64,000 nt of DNA from positions 186,001 through 250,000 of the forward strand of contig CAWKCP010000007.1 in the NCBI GenBank assembly GCA_963848115.1, written 5' to 3'. Positions 9,088-18,296 of the stretch are shown piece after piece. Source of the stretch: JAWKOK01 sp963848115 (GTDB lineage Bacteria > Chloroflexota > Anaerolineae > Caldilineales > Caldilineaceae). The notes beneath the pieces are model-generated. The model made no database searches, was not told the origin of the DNA, and saw nothing but the letters and a program-made list of their open reading frames with translations. The position numbers and the translations under genes are program-made. Position 1 is the first letter of the stretch. Each line of letters opens with the position of its first letter.

Positions 9088-9681
9088 CTAGTTCTCTGGA
9101 ACATCACCCTTGTCGTAATAGATGGTGACGCGGGCTGTGTCACGCAGGAAATCGATGTCGCCAACTTCAAAGCGTATCACCGACAATCCGGTACGTTGGC
9201 GCAGATCTTCCAACATAAGATCGTGGTTTTTTGGTTGCACTAGTTCGATTCGCTCGTAGATGATCTCTTTGTCCTCTTCGTAATTGACGCCCCACCCTTT
9301 CTCCAGCACCAGGATGAAGAGGACGATGAGCGTATTGATAACGGCCAGTTCTGCAAACGTAATGCGGGTGGCCATGAATAGCGAATTCATGAACGGCAGC
9401 GTGATGCAGATGAACAGATAGGTCATCTCTCTGACTGCGATCTGTTCAGTTCGATAGCGTAGCGTAGAGAAGACAGCCAACAAACCGAAACCAAATCCAA
9501 TGGTCAGCTGCACATCGCGCAGCAATGTCGATACGAAATAGATCAGAATATTAAAGGTGAAGAAGGTGAAGACGTAATCCCGCTTACTGCGGTGATCAGG
9601 ATAGTAGATGAATCCAATGATAATGGTGGCTACGACCAGGTTCATGGCGAACCCGGGCATTAATTCGGCAAGGGTGCTCAC
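9088..9681 (-). CDS. DUF4956 domain-containing membrane protein
   Basis: This 197-residue protein has four to five hydrophobic segments in the first 130 residues and a cytoplasmic C-terminal domain rich in acidic residues. The pattern STLLRDVQLTIGFGFGLLAVFSTLRYRTEQIAVREMTYLF is the core of DUF4956. Known genomes place DUF4956 next to VTC-domain polyphosphate polymerases and CotH/lamin-tail proteins. Here its start overlaps the stop of the VTC gene by four bases (9678-9681), so the two are translationally coupled. I infer a membrane partner of the VTC protein, perhaps a channel or anchor. No biochemical role is established for the family. Confidence 0.9.
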   Translation of the reverse strand: MSTLAELMPGFAMNLVVATIIIGFIYYPDHRSKRDYVFTFFTFNILIYFVSTLLRDVQLTIGFGFGLLAVFSTLRYRTEQIAVREMTYLFICITLPFMNSLFMATRITFAELAVINTLIVLFILVLEKGWGVNYEEDKEIIYERIELVQPKNHDLMLEDLRQRTGLSVIRFEVGDIDFLRDTARVTIYYDKGDVPEN

Positions 9682-10481
9682 GTGCGGTCCTTTAGTTGGC
9701 TAAGGCGTTCGAGCATCAAGAAACGTCGTTTGAATCGATTATACTTCACGTGGGGATAGAGATCAGCAATGCCTGTGCAGTATTTGCTGAAGCCGGTGCG
9801 GCGAATATTCATGGGGCGTAACTTCTGCAGAAAATCTGACTCGAAGGTGAATTTGCGCTGTTTCACTTCGGCAATGGCAATGCCCGGCAGGCTGCCCTCC
9901 TCTCCTTGCCAGCCGTGGCGATAGCCGATGTCTAGCGTAAGGCGCTCCTGCCTGTACTTACTGACCAGGGTGATTCGACTGAATGAATTCCAGATGACGG
10001 CAGTCAGGCGATCAACAAACTCTGGGCAATGTTCCGCCACAAATGCCAGAGACCGTTCGTCCAGGTCGGTGACCATCTCGGGTATTTGCAGTCGGTTCTT
10101 GATGGTGCGTTGGCTGTCCGTCTTGCGTTTCACCTCCAGGAAGTAGATCCCCGAATCAGTGTACTGGCGACATCGCACCTTGTGCCTTAAGCGTACGTCA
10201 TTGTGATGTTGGGTGTAGAGCGCAAGGTCAGGCGTGTCGAAATAGAGCGTTCGGTAGCGGTTGATGCGATCGTGGGTCGTATCTAGAACGAAGTAGTCAT
10301 CCATTACTCGCTTTAGGATGTCGAGAAGCTGCCAATCGCGCAATACAAACTTCGTATCAACACGATCCAACAGTTTTACTCGGTCCAGGCCCTGGAGGGA
10401 GATCGGATCAATGTCGGCGAGGAGGTCTGTAAAACGCTCCGACGGTACCGGCTGCACATAGGCAAGGCGCGTAGTGAGCAT
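9678..10481 (-). CDS. VTC-domain (polyphosphate polymerase-like) protein
   Basis: The 267-residue protein fits the VTC domain, the CYTH-like tunnel fold that in yeast Vtc4 makes polyphosphate from ATP. Seen are DRVDTKFVLRDWQLLDIL near residue 40, then INRYRTLYFDTPDLALYTQHHN, RLRHKVRCRQY and FLEVKRKT. These give the basic Arg/Lys and acidic Glu residues that line the tunnel and hold triphosphate and metal, and IAIAEVKQRKF supplies the late Glu. It is co-translated with DUF4956 and lies downstream of a membrane pentapeptide-repeat gene. In bacteria this domain is usually paired with DUF4956. Polyphosphate synthesis is inferred from the fold, and phosphorylation or binding of another polymer remains possible. 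Confidence 0.9.
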   Translation of the reverse strand: MLTTRLAYVQPVPSERFTDLLADIDPISLQGLDRVKLLDRVDTKFVLRDWQLLDILKRVMDDYFVLDTTHDRINRYRTLYFDTPDLALYTQHHNDVRLRHKVRCRQYTDSGIYFLEVKRKTDSQRTIKNRLQIPEMVTDLDERSLAFVAEHCPEFVDRLTAVIWNSFSRITLVSKYRQERLTLDIGYRHGWQGEEGSLPGIAIAEVKQRKFTFESDFLQKLRPMNIRRTGFSKYCTGIADLYPHVKYNRFKRRFLMLERLSQLKDRT

Positions 10482-10501
10482 TGTTGAGTCGATTCGACCG
10501 A

Positions 10502-11221
10502 TTACCTGAGCAGCGTGCCCAGTAGATCGGCGCCGGTGAAATCGGCCCCGTCAGTAAGGGCCATGCGCAGGTTGGCCCCCTGCAAGTTGGTGCGTCGCAG
10601 CAGTGCGCCCCTGAGATCTGCACGGCGCAGGTCGGCTTCAGTCAGGTTGGCCTCCGTCAGGGTCGTGTTCCTGAGCATCGCACGACCTAACTGCGCCTGG
10701 TAGAGTGTTGCCCCGCGCAGGTCTGCCCCACTGAGATCGGCGTTGCGCAGATCCGCCTGTCTCAGGTCGGCGCCACGGAGGTTCGCGTCGCGTAGATCGG
10801 CTCCGTTTAGGTCCGCCATGATCAGGATGCTATGGGCCAAATCTGCGTCTGCGAGATCGGCATCACGTAGCGTTGCTTCAGTGAATGTGGTCAGATAGAG
10901 GTCTGCGTCGCTGAGGTTTGCCTGGCGCAGATTTGCTTGAAAAAAGATGCCGCCACGGGCGCTGACACCGTTGAGATCGTGGTTGCTGAGATCTGCAAAC
11001 GCACAATCGGGCAAGCAATCCGGTCCAGGTTTGTCCGAATAGGTATCTGCCACAATGACAATTACCACGAACAGGACGACCAATAAGGCCAGCCGTTTTC
11101 CTATGGCGACCATCCGGCGCCGATTTCGAACAAGAGTGCTCGGTCGCTCCGGCTCTACAACTGAAACATCATTGGAGGCTGCACGCGCCTCGGATTTTAG
11201 CGGGAATGCACTACTGCTCAT
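10502..11221 (-). CDS. Membrane-anchored pentapeptide-repeat protein
   Basis: The protein of 239 residues has one transmembrane helix near residues 43-60 (RLALLVVLFVVIVIVAD), then a short Cys-containing spacer (PDCLPDCAFADL). About 28 pentapeptide repeats of the A(D/N)LXX type follow, for example ANLRQANLSDADL and GADLRQADLRNADL, to the C-terminus. Such repeats form a right-handed quadrilateral beta helix. With the helix near the N-terminus the repeat domain is probably outside the cytoplasmic membrane. It is the first gene of the leftward VTC/DUF4956/LTD cluster, 20 bases ahead of the VTC gene. The role is unknown. A structural or scaffold part at the cell surface is a reasonable inference. 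Confidence 0.88.
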   Translation of the reverse strand: MSSSAFPLKSEARAASNDVSVVEPERPSTLVRNRRRMVAIGKRLALLVVLFVVIVIVADTYSDKPGPDCLPDCAFADLSNHDLNGVSARGGIFFQANLRQANLSDADLYLTTFTEATLRDADLADADLAHSILIMADLNGADLRDANLRGADLRQADLRNADLSGADLRGATLYQAQLGRAMLRNTTLTEANLTEADLRRADLRGALLRRTNLQGANLRMALTDGADFTGADLLGTLLR

Positions 11222-11536
11222 TGGTCTATTTTCGGCCCAGCGAATGGTCGGCCAGCATTGGCCGTTCTCTGCTTAACCTGCTATCAAATATTTGCAGTCT
11301 CGATTATAGCATAGTGAGGTTTGCCAAAGGCCATCGGGGTGCAATGGGATTCTAATTGATAGCGGATTACGAGAGATCGATCGAGGCGGAGCTTGTTCGA
11401 TCGGACGATTTTTTCAGTTGTGATCTCAGTTGTAATCGTGGGCAAACCATATGACTATTCTGCCATTAAGAGGGACAATCGCCAATCCGTAGCGACCTGT
11501 ATTTTGACTTTGTGCTTTTGTGAGCCTATCTCCACT
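11222..11536. other. Divergent intergenic region
   Basis: This 315-base gap separates the pentapeptide gene (leftward) and the antiporter-like gene (rightward), so promoters for both are expected. An AT-rich stretch near 11284-11320 is the most likely place for the leftward one. An open frame reads through the second half of the gap in phase with the antiporter-like gene, but I see no family similarity before 11537. Confidence 0.4.
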
Positions 11537-13292
11537 ATGCTAGAATACTTTGCTGTGGACAACGTTACCGATCTGATAATTTCGCCGCTGGGGCCTGCTC
11601 TGGTTCTCTTCTTCGGCGCCATCATAGAGTTAATTCTCGGACGCTGGCTTCGTCGACCTGATTGGTTGACCGGGTTGGCGCTGTTTTTTGTGGCTGTTGG
11701 CCGGAGGGCTGATGCTCGGCCTTCGATTGCAGCCGGTTGTCCCGGTCTACAGTCAGCCCTGGCAACCACTTTTGCAGGATGGGGCCAACCTGCTTTGGGT
11801 CGGCGACGGCTGGAACTGGTACATCTCTGGCTTAGTCCTCCTGTTGGGCGGTCTGGGTATTCTGCTTGAACTCAATTCTGATCATGTCGATAGTGGACGC
11901 AGGCCGACCGCACGTATCCATAACACGCTGGCTGTCCATCTCGGCATTCTGGGTGCGACGCTGCTCTTTGTGGGCAGCGGCAATCTGCTGACAGCCATAC
12001 TTACATGGGTCGTTATCGATATCTTGGTGCTGGTGCGGCCGGTCGTCCGGTCGCAGCCTGCAGGCGGATCGCAAACTGGACCTCAAACTGGACCCCAAGC
12101 CGAGTCCGGCATTGATGAAGACCGCACCCGCGGCCTGAGCTTGATTGGTGCAATGTTGTTGATGGTCGGTCTGTTGTTGGCCGGGCCGAGCGGCCCTGGT
12201 CAGCCGTTACAAGGTGGGCAACTGCCCGTCGAAACCGTTTTGTTGATGTTGATCGCCGCGACGATCCGAGCCGGGATCTATCCCTTTCATCTCTGGTTGA
12301 TGCCGGCCGACTCCAGTCGTGTGGATCTGGCCGAGCGCCTTCTGCACCAGATGGTCCCTGTGCTCGGCGGACTCTGGCTTCTCGGCTGGACGACGGACCT
12401 GGGAGCGGACTATATCTTGATGCGTCCCGGCATTGTGGCCGTTCTGGTACTTTCGCTGCTCGGCGCCGCGTCGGCTGCCTGGACTGCCGACAAGCAGGCC
12501 TATCACCTTACGTTTGTGCTTGTGGCATCGGCTGGACTGGCTGCCTTATCCGGGGTGCTTGCATACAATGGGGGCCCTAGTTCCCTGATTTGGCCCACCA
12601 CTGCATTTGCACTCGGTGGCGGCCTCTGGTTGGTCGGCGAGCGTGTTTGGGAGGGGTGGGGTTGGCAGCTTCCTGTAAGTGTCGGCGCTCTGGCCCTTGC
12701 AGGGATGCCCTTTACCCCCGGCTTCTTGGCTCAACCTTCACTCTCTCGGCTGCTGACCGAGGGCGGAATCTACTTCCTGCTCTTCTGGGTCTTTGTCGTC
12801 GGCCAAGGCTTGCAGGTTGCCGCGATGCTACGCAGTTGGGGACGAAACCAGCGAAACGGCGGATCAGCGATGCCCCCGGGCGATATGGCCAGGCTTCTGT
12901 TCGCTAGCGTAGCCATCGGCCTGCCGCTTGCAGTCGCGGGCTTCTTGCCCCGTGTCGTGGCCGCACTCGCCAATCTGCTGGACGCGATCCCACCGTTGCT
13001 TGGTAGGCCACCGGTCGTGGTGGCGGAAATGCCCATCTGGATTACGCTGGTGCTCCCTTTTTCAGTCGGCATGGGTCTTGTTTGGATTCAGCCACGCATC
13101 TGGCCGCGTATGGGTGTATGGCCCGCTCAGATCGGGCGGGTTCTGCGTCTGGAATGGCTGTTCGATGTGTCATGGTGGGGGATCAACCATGCCAGCAATG
13201 TTTGGGGCAATGGGCTGCGCGTGGTTGAGGGTGCCGGCTACATCGGTTGGGCGTTGATCCTCGGACTCATTGGTTATCTGTTGATCGGGTAG
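11537..13292 (+). CDS. NuoM/MrpD-like antiporter-family membrane protein, degenerate, one frameshift
   Basis: The repaired protein has about 584 residues and around 14 hydrophobic helices. It resembles the proton-antiporter-like subunits of complex I and Mrp: the region GIYPFHLWLMPADSSRVDLAERLLHQ and the later AGMPFTPGFLAQP correspond to the family signatures. The frame breaks in a run of six T (11684-11689). Five T restore LALFFLWLLAGGLML and give exactly 585 codons. The canonical lysine in the helix after the H-x-W-L-P motif is not seen, and the PAHxxAP motif reads PADSSRV, so ion transport may be lost or altered. The ATG at 11537 is chosen because MLEYFAVDNVTDLIISPLGPAL starts the first helix. 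It is followed after two bases by a second protein of the same type. Confidence 0.75.
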
Positions 13293-13294
13293 AC

Positions 13295-15532
13295 ATGGAC
13301 TGGCTCTTTAACGCATTTGGCTTTTTTGCCACCGGAATGGGCGTTCTGGCGACTATCGCTGTCGCAGTCTTGATCATATTGATCTGGGAGTGGCGGGTGG
13401 CGCTCGTCGGTCTCTTTGTTGTGCAATTCAGTGTCGCCACCTTTGGCGTTCTGGTTCATGACGTGCCGGCTCAGTGGGGTACGACGCATATTCTGGTCAT
13501 GTTGCTCAACATAATGATTCTTGCCCTTTCTGTGGCACAGGCTCGTTCAAGCCGGTCCTTTCACCAGGCCGCGAATTGGCTTTTTCGACTGCTTGGCGTT
13601 GCCGTCGTTTTTTTTGCTTGGCGCCTCGCCAGCATCCAGGTGGCATTGCCTGAATTTCCGCCCAACCAGATTACCTATGTGATCGCCCTTGCGCTCTGCT
13701 CACTGATCATATTCAGTTTTGGGGACAATCCCTTTTTTACGGCTATTGCCTTGCTATTGTGGATGATTCCGATTCAACTGCTGATTGAGGTGCTTTTGCC
13801 GGCGCCGACCGTGATTGCCTTGATCGGTGGGCTGCAACTGCTATTGGCGCTTACCTGCGGTTATCTGATTCTGGCAGACAGAGTGCCGAGCGGCGTAACA
13901 AAATTGGTGATGACCGACATCACTTTCCCGGATTCACCACCGCCTGTGACCCTAGTTGATGACGGCAATACGATTATTCCCGAACCGTTCCCGGGCCTGC
14001 CCAAAGGCTTCCTGACTGACCGTGGGGCTGAGGGTGGATCAGCAACCTCAGCGATGCCGTTCACTGCCTGTGCCGCCACAAGCGCCTCCTGGAGAGCATT
14101 GATGAGCACGACCGTGGTTGGTCTACCGTCGCTACTGATTGGCAGTCTGTTATTGATGGCTGCAATTACCTATGTAGCTCGTGGCTGGGACCGGGCAACG
14201 GCGCTGATCGCGATGGCCTACACTGGCGTCATCGCTCTCCAGCTCTGGATGACCGATCTCAGCCAGCCCCTGGTGAAGATTCCGCTGGTCAACGTGATGA
14301 TTGATTTTGGCGCATCACTTGAACGGCTGGGATTTGTACTGCAATTGCAGACATCATCGATCCCGGTAGCCTCCATGGCTTTTGCGTTGACCTCCGTCGC
14401 ATTCTTGCTGGCGGCCCGCGTCAGCCAGGGCCATAGCTTTGTGCCGCTTTCTCTGGGCCTGTTGGCCGGCTATACGGTCATGATTCTGACCGTTGCCGGC
14501 CCCATCGCGCCGGCGCTGTTGGCGCCGCTCTTTCTGGTTGCGCTAAGCTGTGTGAGCGCCTTCATTTTGCAGGCCGGCAGACTGCTTCATCCTGCCGGAT
14601 CGCTGCGCATGCTAATTCCGCCGACGCTTGCGTTTCCGGCATTCCTGCTGGCCGCGTGGTACATCGCACAAGTTCCGTTTAACCCACAGGACAATTCGGC
14701 TCTACTTGCGGCGGCTCAGATGCTCTCCTTGGGGCTGCTGGTGCTGGCTGCGCCCGTGCCGCTTCACTCAGCTCAGCCGGCATCGATGCAGGCGGCGCCG
14801 CCGGTTGTCTCCGCGCTGGTGACGCTGCTCTATCAGTTGGCTGTGCTGCATCTCTTTTTCTGGATCACCACCGGCGTCTATGATTTTGTGTTGGAAAGCT
14901 CCTCGCTGGCGCTCTGGTTTGGTGTCGCCGGGCTTCTGACTGCCGTCTGGGGCGGTGTCGCGGCAGTCGGCATCAACAATGCCGGTCGTCTCTTGGGATA
15001 TACATCTTTGCATGATTGGGGTCTGATACTGCTGGTGCTGGCGATTCCAGAAGTGCGAACACTGCCCTTGGTGCTCTTCATGTTTTCTGTACGGTGCATC
15101 AGTATGATGACAGCTGCAGCGGGACTGTCGATGCTCGAACAGCATGCCGGTGGCCTCGATCCGAAACGATTGCAGGGTGCCGGGAGCCGTTTGCCATGGA
15201 ATAGCGCGGCACTGCTGCTGGGGGGACTTGGCCTGGCAGGCTTTCCGCTCACTGCCGGCTTCACGAGCCATTGGTCGGCGATTCAAACCGTGGCAGGAAT
15301 CGACTGGCAACCCGCTGTGATTGTCCTGATTGCATCCGGCGGCGCGGTTTTCGGCTTCATTCGTTTGGCCCGGGTGCTTTTTGGTCCGCTTCAGAATCGT
15401 GCCATGTTGAGGGAGCGTCCCGTCGGTACCGCGATCGCCGTGGCCGCGATCCTCATTTCGGTGAGTTTGGCCGTTGCGCCCCAGTTGCTCAATGAACCTG
15501 TTAGTCGTGCACTGTTGGCATTTGCCCAATAA
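13295..15532 (+). CDS. Large antiporter-like membrane protein (NuoN/NuoL-type region with extra N-terminal membrane domain)
   Basis: This membrane protein has about 745 residues and starts two bases after the preceding stop. Residues 1-210 form about six helices without a clear family. A hydrophilic stretch near residues 215-270 (DSPPPVTLVDDGNTIIPEP) separates them from a C-terminal part of about 14 helices. There PLHSAQPASMQAAPPVVSALVTLLYQ and GFPLTAGFTSHW match the two signatures of the proton-antiporter family. The expected lysines are replaced (Gln in LLYQ, His in FTSHW). No other complex I, Mrp or hydrogenase-4 gene is present in the window. The tight spacing with the previous gene suggests a two-subunit membrane complex. 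Function is unknown, and the layout could also reflect fusion of two former genes. Confidence 0.7.
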   Translation: MDWLFNAFGFFATGMGVLATIAVAVLIILIWEWRVALVGLFVVQFSVATFGVLVHDVPAQWGTTHILVMLLNIMILALSVAQARSSRSFHQAANWLFRLLGVAVVFFAWRLASIQVALPEFPPNQITYVIALALCSLIIFSFGDNPFFTAIALLLWMIPIQLLIEVLLPAPTVIALIGGLQLLLALTCGYLILADRVPSGVTKLVMTDITFPDSPPPVTLVDDGNTIIPEPFPGLPKGFLTDRGAEGGSATSAMPFTACAATSASWRALMSTTVVGLPSLLIGSLLLMAAITYVARGWDRATALIAMAYTGVIALQLWMTDLSQPLVKIPLVNVMIDFGASLERLGFVLQLQTSSIPVASMAFALTSVAFLLAARVSQGHSFVPLSLGLLAGYTVMILTVAGPIAPALLAPLFLVALSCVSAFILQAGRLLHPAGSLRMLIPPTLAFPAFLLAAWYIAQVPFNPQDNSALLAAAQMLSLGLLVLAAPVPLHSAQPASMQAAPPVVSALVTLLYQLAVLHLFFWITTGVYDFVLESSSLALWFGVAGLLTAVWGGVAAVGINNAGRLLGYTSLHDWGLILLVLAIPEVRTLPLVLFMFSVRCISMMTAAAGLSMLEQHAGGLDPKRLQGAGSRLPWNSAALLLGGLGLAGFPLTAGFTSHWSAIQTVAGIDWQPAVIVLIASGGAVFGFIRLARVLFGPLQNRAMLRERPVGTAIAVAAILISVSLAVAPQLLNEPVSRALLAFAQ

Positions 15533-15744
15533 GGATGTCGACTCAGCGAGCCATTCGGAATTCGATAGATTCTGGCAGTTGGTATGTGGTAGCCTGAACC
15601 CCGTCTCGCCGTCAATGTGTTTCCTGTTTGTGCCGCACTAACGGTATCGTCTTCATTGGTAGGGGTTGGGCTTGTCGCGGCCCGCTGCGGGCGACCCAAA
15701 CGGTCGCCCCGATCACGGAATTTTGAGAAGGTCCCAGGAACGGA

Positions 15745-17145
15745 GTGAATGTGGACGATTTACGGGTGGGTGACATAGAAAGCGGAGTATCGACTACATC
15801 GAGCCGTCGTTCATCTCGTTTGAGTGGATTCTATCAGAAAAGCGTTGCCGAGCGCGTAGCAATCGTGGCTGATTGGGCTGACCTTTCGGCCGGTGAGATT
15901 GCTGTACTGCAAAATGGGCTGTCAGTGGCTCAAGCTGACAAGATGGTCGAGAACGTCATCGGTCGCTACAGCTTGCCATTGGGTATCGCTGCCAATTTTC
16001 GGATCAACGACCGGGACTATCTTGTCCCCATGGTCGTCGAAGAGCCCTCTGTCATTGCCGCGGTGAGCTATGCCGCCAAGCTGGCGCGCACAGGGGGTGG
16101 TTTTCTCACCGGCAGTACTGAGCCCATCATGATCGCCCAGGTTCAGCTGATCGGTGTATCTGACCCGCAGGCTGCCGAGTCCGCAATTCTGGCGGAGAAG
16201 GCGGCGTTGTTGGCGCTGGCAGATACAAGCCCTACCATTGCCAGTTTGGGGGGCGGTCCTGTTGACATCGAAGTCTATCACTTCTCAGAAACGCCGACAG
16301 TCCCGATGATGGTCGTCCATCTGCTCTTTGATGCCCGTGACGCCATGGGAGCCAATGCGGTCAACACCGCAGCCGAAACCATCGCGCCTGCACTAGAACG
16401 ACTCACTGGCGGCACAGCACTGCTACGAATTCTCAGCAACCTGACTGACCGTCGTTGCGCATGGGCGGAGGTGACGATTCCCGCGGGCAGCTTCAGCAAC
16501 ATTCATCATCCCGGTGAAGAAGTGATCGAGGGTATTGCTCACGCCAACGCATTTGCCGTTGTTGACCCCTACCGAGCGGCCACACACAACAAGGGCATTC
16601 TCAACGGCATTGATGCCGTGGCCCTGGCCACCGGCAATGATTGGCGGGCAATTGAGGCCGGAGCGCATGCATACGCGTCACGAGACGGACAGTATCGCGC
16701 CTTGACAGAATGGCAGGTGAGAGAGTCGGCAGAAGGTCAAAGATCGAAGATCCGAGGTGACGATGGCGACCGGGTCCCCGATCTTCGTTCCTCCAGCCTC
16801 TACGGTCGCCTGGAGTTGCCGCTTTCGGTCGGCATTGTCGGCGGGTCGACGCGTTCGCATCCAGTCGCTCAGGTGGTTATGAAGGTGCTGAATGTAGAGA
16901 GTGCGCGTGAACTGAGTGAAGTCATGGCTGCTGTGGGGCTGGCGCAGAACTTAGCGGCCCTGCGCGCACTGGCGACGGAAGGAATCCAGCGCGGGCACAT
17001 GAATCTGCATGCACGGCAAGTGGCCGTGGCTGCGGGCGCCACAGGGACAGATGTGGATCGTATCTCTGCGCAACTTGTGAGTGAAGGTCAAATCCGTGTT
17101 GAGCGTGCCAGGGAGTTGCTCGTGTCGATGGGGGAAGCCGAATAG
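15745..17145 (+). CDS. mvaA: Hydroxymethylglutaryl-CoA reductase, class II-like
   Basis: It interconverts HMG-CoA and mevalonate, the committed step of the mevalonate route. Class II layout and catalytic residues are all visible: Glu in MVVEEPSV (99/100), DAMGANAVN, Lys283 in HNKG, Asp299 in GNDWRAIEAG, and His422 in NLHARQ. The GTG at 15745 is used, and a second GTG at 15751 has a better-placed GGAG. Between residues about 325 and 355, where class II enzymes have about ten residues, this protein has about thirty. The extra DNA (near 16737-16797) starts CAAAGATCGAA and holds an inverted CGAAGATC/GATCTTCG, like the palindrome at 6487-6556. HMG-CoA synthase follows after 62 bases, so a biosynthetic role is favoured. 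Confidence 0.93.
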   Translation: MNVDDLRVGDIESGVSTTSSRRSSRLSGFYQKSVAERVAIVADWADLSAGEIAVLQNGLSVAQADKMVENVIGRYSLPLGIAANFRINDRDYLVPMVVEEPSVIAAVSYAAKLARTGGGFLTGSTEPIMIAQVQLIGVSDPQAAESAILAEKAALLALADTSPTIASLGGGPVDIEVYHFSETPTVPMMVVHLLFDARDAMGANAVNTAAETIAPALERLTGGTALLRILSNLTDRRCAWAEVTIPAGSFSNIHHPGEEVIEGIAHANAFAVVDPYRAATHNKGILNGIDAVALATGNDWRAIEAGAHAYASRDGQYRALTEWQVRESAEGQRSKIRGDDGDRVPDLRSSSLYGRLELPLSVGIVGGSTRSHPVAQVVMKVLNVESARELSEVMAAVGLAQNLAALRALATEGIQRGHMNLHARQVAVAAGATGTDVDRISAQLVSEGQIRVERARELLVSMGEAE

Positions 17146-17207
17146 CGCACCCTGTCACCGCTTAATGATTGTCCGCAATTCAGTTGGAATCCGTTGGAGT
17201 AAAGACT

Positions 17208-18260
17208 ATGTTTAACAGACCGCTCCGCCCTGTCGGCATCGTCGGATACGGCGCCTACGTTCCGCGTTACCGACTGCCCGGCAGCGAGATCAGTCGTATC
17301 TGGACAGATGGAACAGTGAGCAGCCCGGTCAGAGAAAAATCGGTGCCGGGGGCGGACGAAGACACGGCGACCATGAGCATCGAGGCTGCCCGCAATGCGC
17401 TTGCCCGCGCACAGATCGATCCGGCCTCTATTGGCGCTGTCTGGGTCGGCAGTGAGAGCCATCCATACGCCGTTAAACCAACGGGCACCGTGGTGGCGGA
17501 AGCCATCGGGGCCACGCCCGCCACTTTGGCCGCGGACTGGCAATTCGCCTGCAAGGCTGGAACCGAGGCCATCCAGGCTGCCATCGGCCTGGTCGGCAGT
17601 CACATGGTTGACTACGCGCTTGGAATCGGCATGGACACAGCCCAGGGAAGGCCTGGTGACGCGCTGGAATACACTGCAGGTGCAGGCGGGGCCGCCTACA
17701 TCATTGGCCCCGAGGAAGAAGCCCTGGCTGTCATTCAGCGCACGTCAAGCTACGTCTCTGACACAACCGACTTCTGGCGTCGGCCCATCACTCACTATCC
17801 GAGCCATGCCGAACGCTTCAGCGGGGATCCCGGCTATTTTGGACACGTTATTCCGGCTGCTGAAGAAATGATGGCGACCATGGGGACCAGTCCGCAGGAC
17901 TATGATCACGTGGTCTTACACCAACCCAATCCCAAATTTCCCACTCGTGCGTTGCGTGAACTGGGGTTCACGCCCCAGCAATGGCAGACAGGGCTGTTGG
18001 TGTCGGAGATCGGCAACACCTACGCCGGTTCGGCCTTGATCGGCCTGACCGCCGTGTTGGATGTGGCTGAACCGGGCCAGCGTGTGTTGATGGTCTCTTA
18101 CGGAAGCGGCGCTGGTTCCGACTCGTTTGACCTGCAAATCACCGATCGCATTGTCGAAGCGCGCAAACAGGCCCCGTCCACTCTCGATTACACCCACAGA
18201 CGCGTAGTCATTGACTATGCACAATATGTGCGTCTGCGTAAGAAGCTAGCCACGCACTGA
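17208..18260 (+). CDS. Hydroxymethylglutaryl-CoA synthase, archaeal type
   Basis: It condenses acetyl-CoA and acetoacetyl-CoA to HMG-CoA, the step before HMG-CoA reductase, which is encoded just upstream. The thiolase-fold protein starts VGIVGYGAYVPRYRL. The nucleophile Cys115 lies in WQFACKAGTEA, the His in VVLHQPNPKFP, and the Glu expected early in the chain is in VPGADEDTATMSIEAA. The shorter, archaeal-like form (350 residues) differs from the eukaryotic and firmicute enzyme. The ATG at 17208 has GGAGTAA seven bases upstream, so the longer reading from 17169 is rejected. A strong hairpin follows the stop, ending the unit opposite the convergent CarD gene. Confidence 0.92.
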   Translation: MFNRPLRPVGIVGYGAYVPRYRLPGSEISRIWTDGTVSSPVREKSVPGADEDTATMSIEAARNALARAQIDPASIGAVWVGSESHPYAVKPTGTVVAEAIGATPATLAADWQFACKAGTEAIQAAIGLVGSHMVDYALGIGMDTAQGRPGDALEYTAGAGGAAYIIGPEEEALAVIQRTSSYVSDTTDFWRRPITHYPSHAERFSGDPGYFGHVIPAAEEMMATMGTSPQDYDHVVLHQPNPKFPTRALRELGFTPQQWQTGLLVSEIGNTYAGSALIGLTAVLDVAEPGQRVLMVSYGSGAGSDSFDLQITDRIVEARKQAPSTLDYTHRRVVIDYAQYVRLRKKLATH

Positions 18261-18296
18261 GTGTTCACCAGACGATTACCCACATCTATCCCACAA

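Noticed and set aside
11537..11869. Programmed ribosomal frameshift in the antiporter-like gene
   Set aside because: The slippery T-run exists, but similar +1 breaks occur in seven other unrelated genes, so a sequencing indel is simpler.
14768..15529. Leftward 253-codon frame opposite the antiporter-like gene
   Set aside because: Composition (Gln/His/Arg-rich, no structure) is typical of antisense to a hydrophobic gene.
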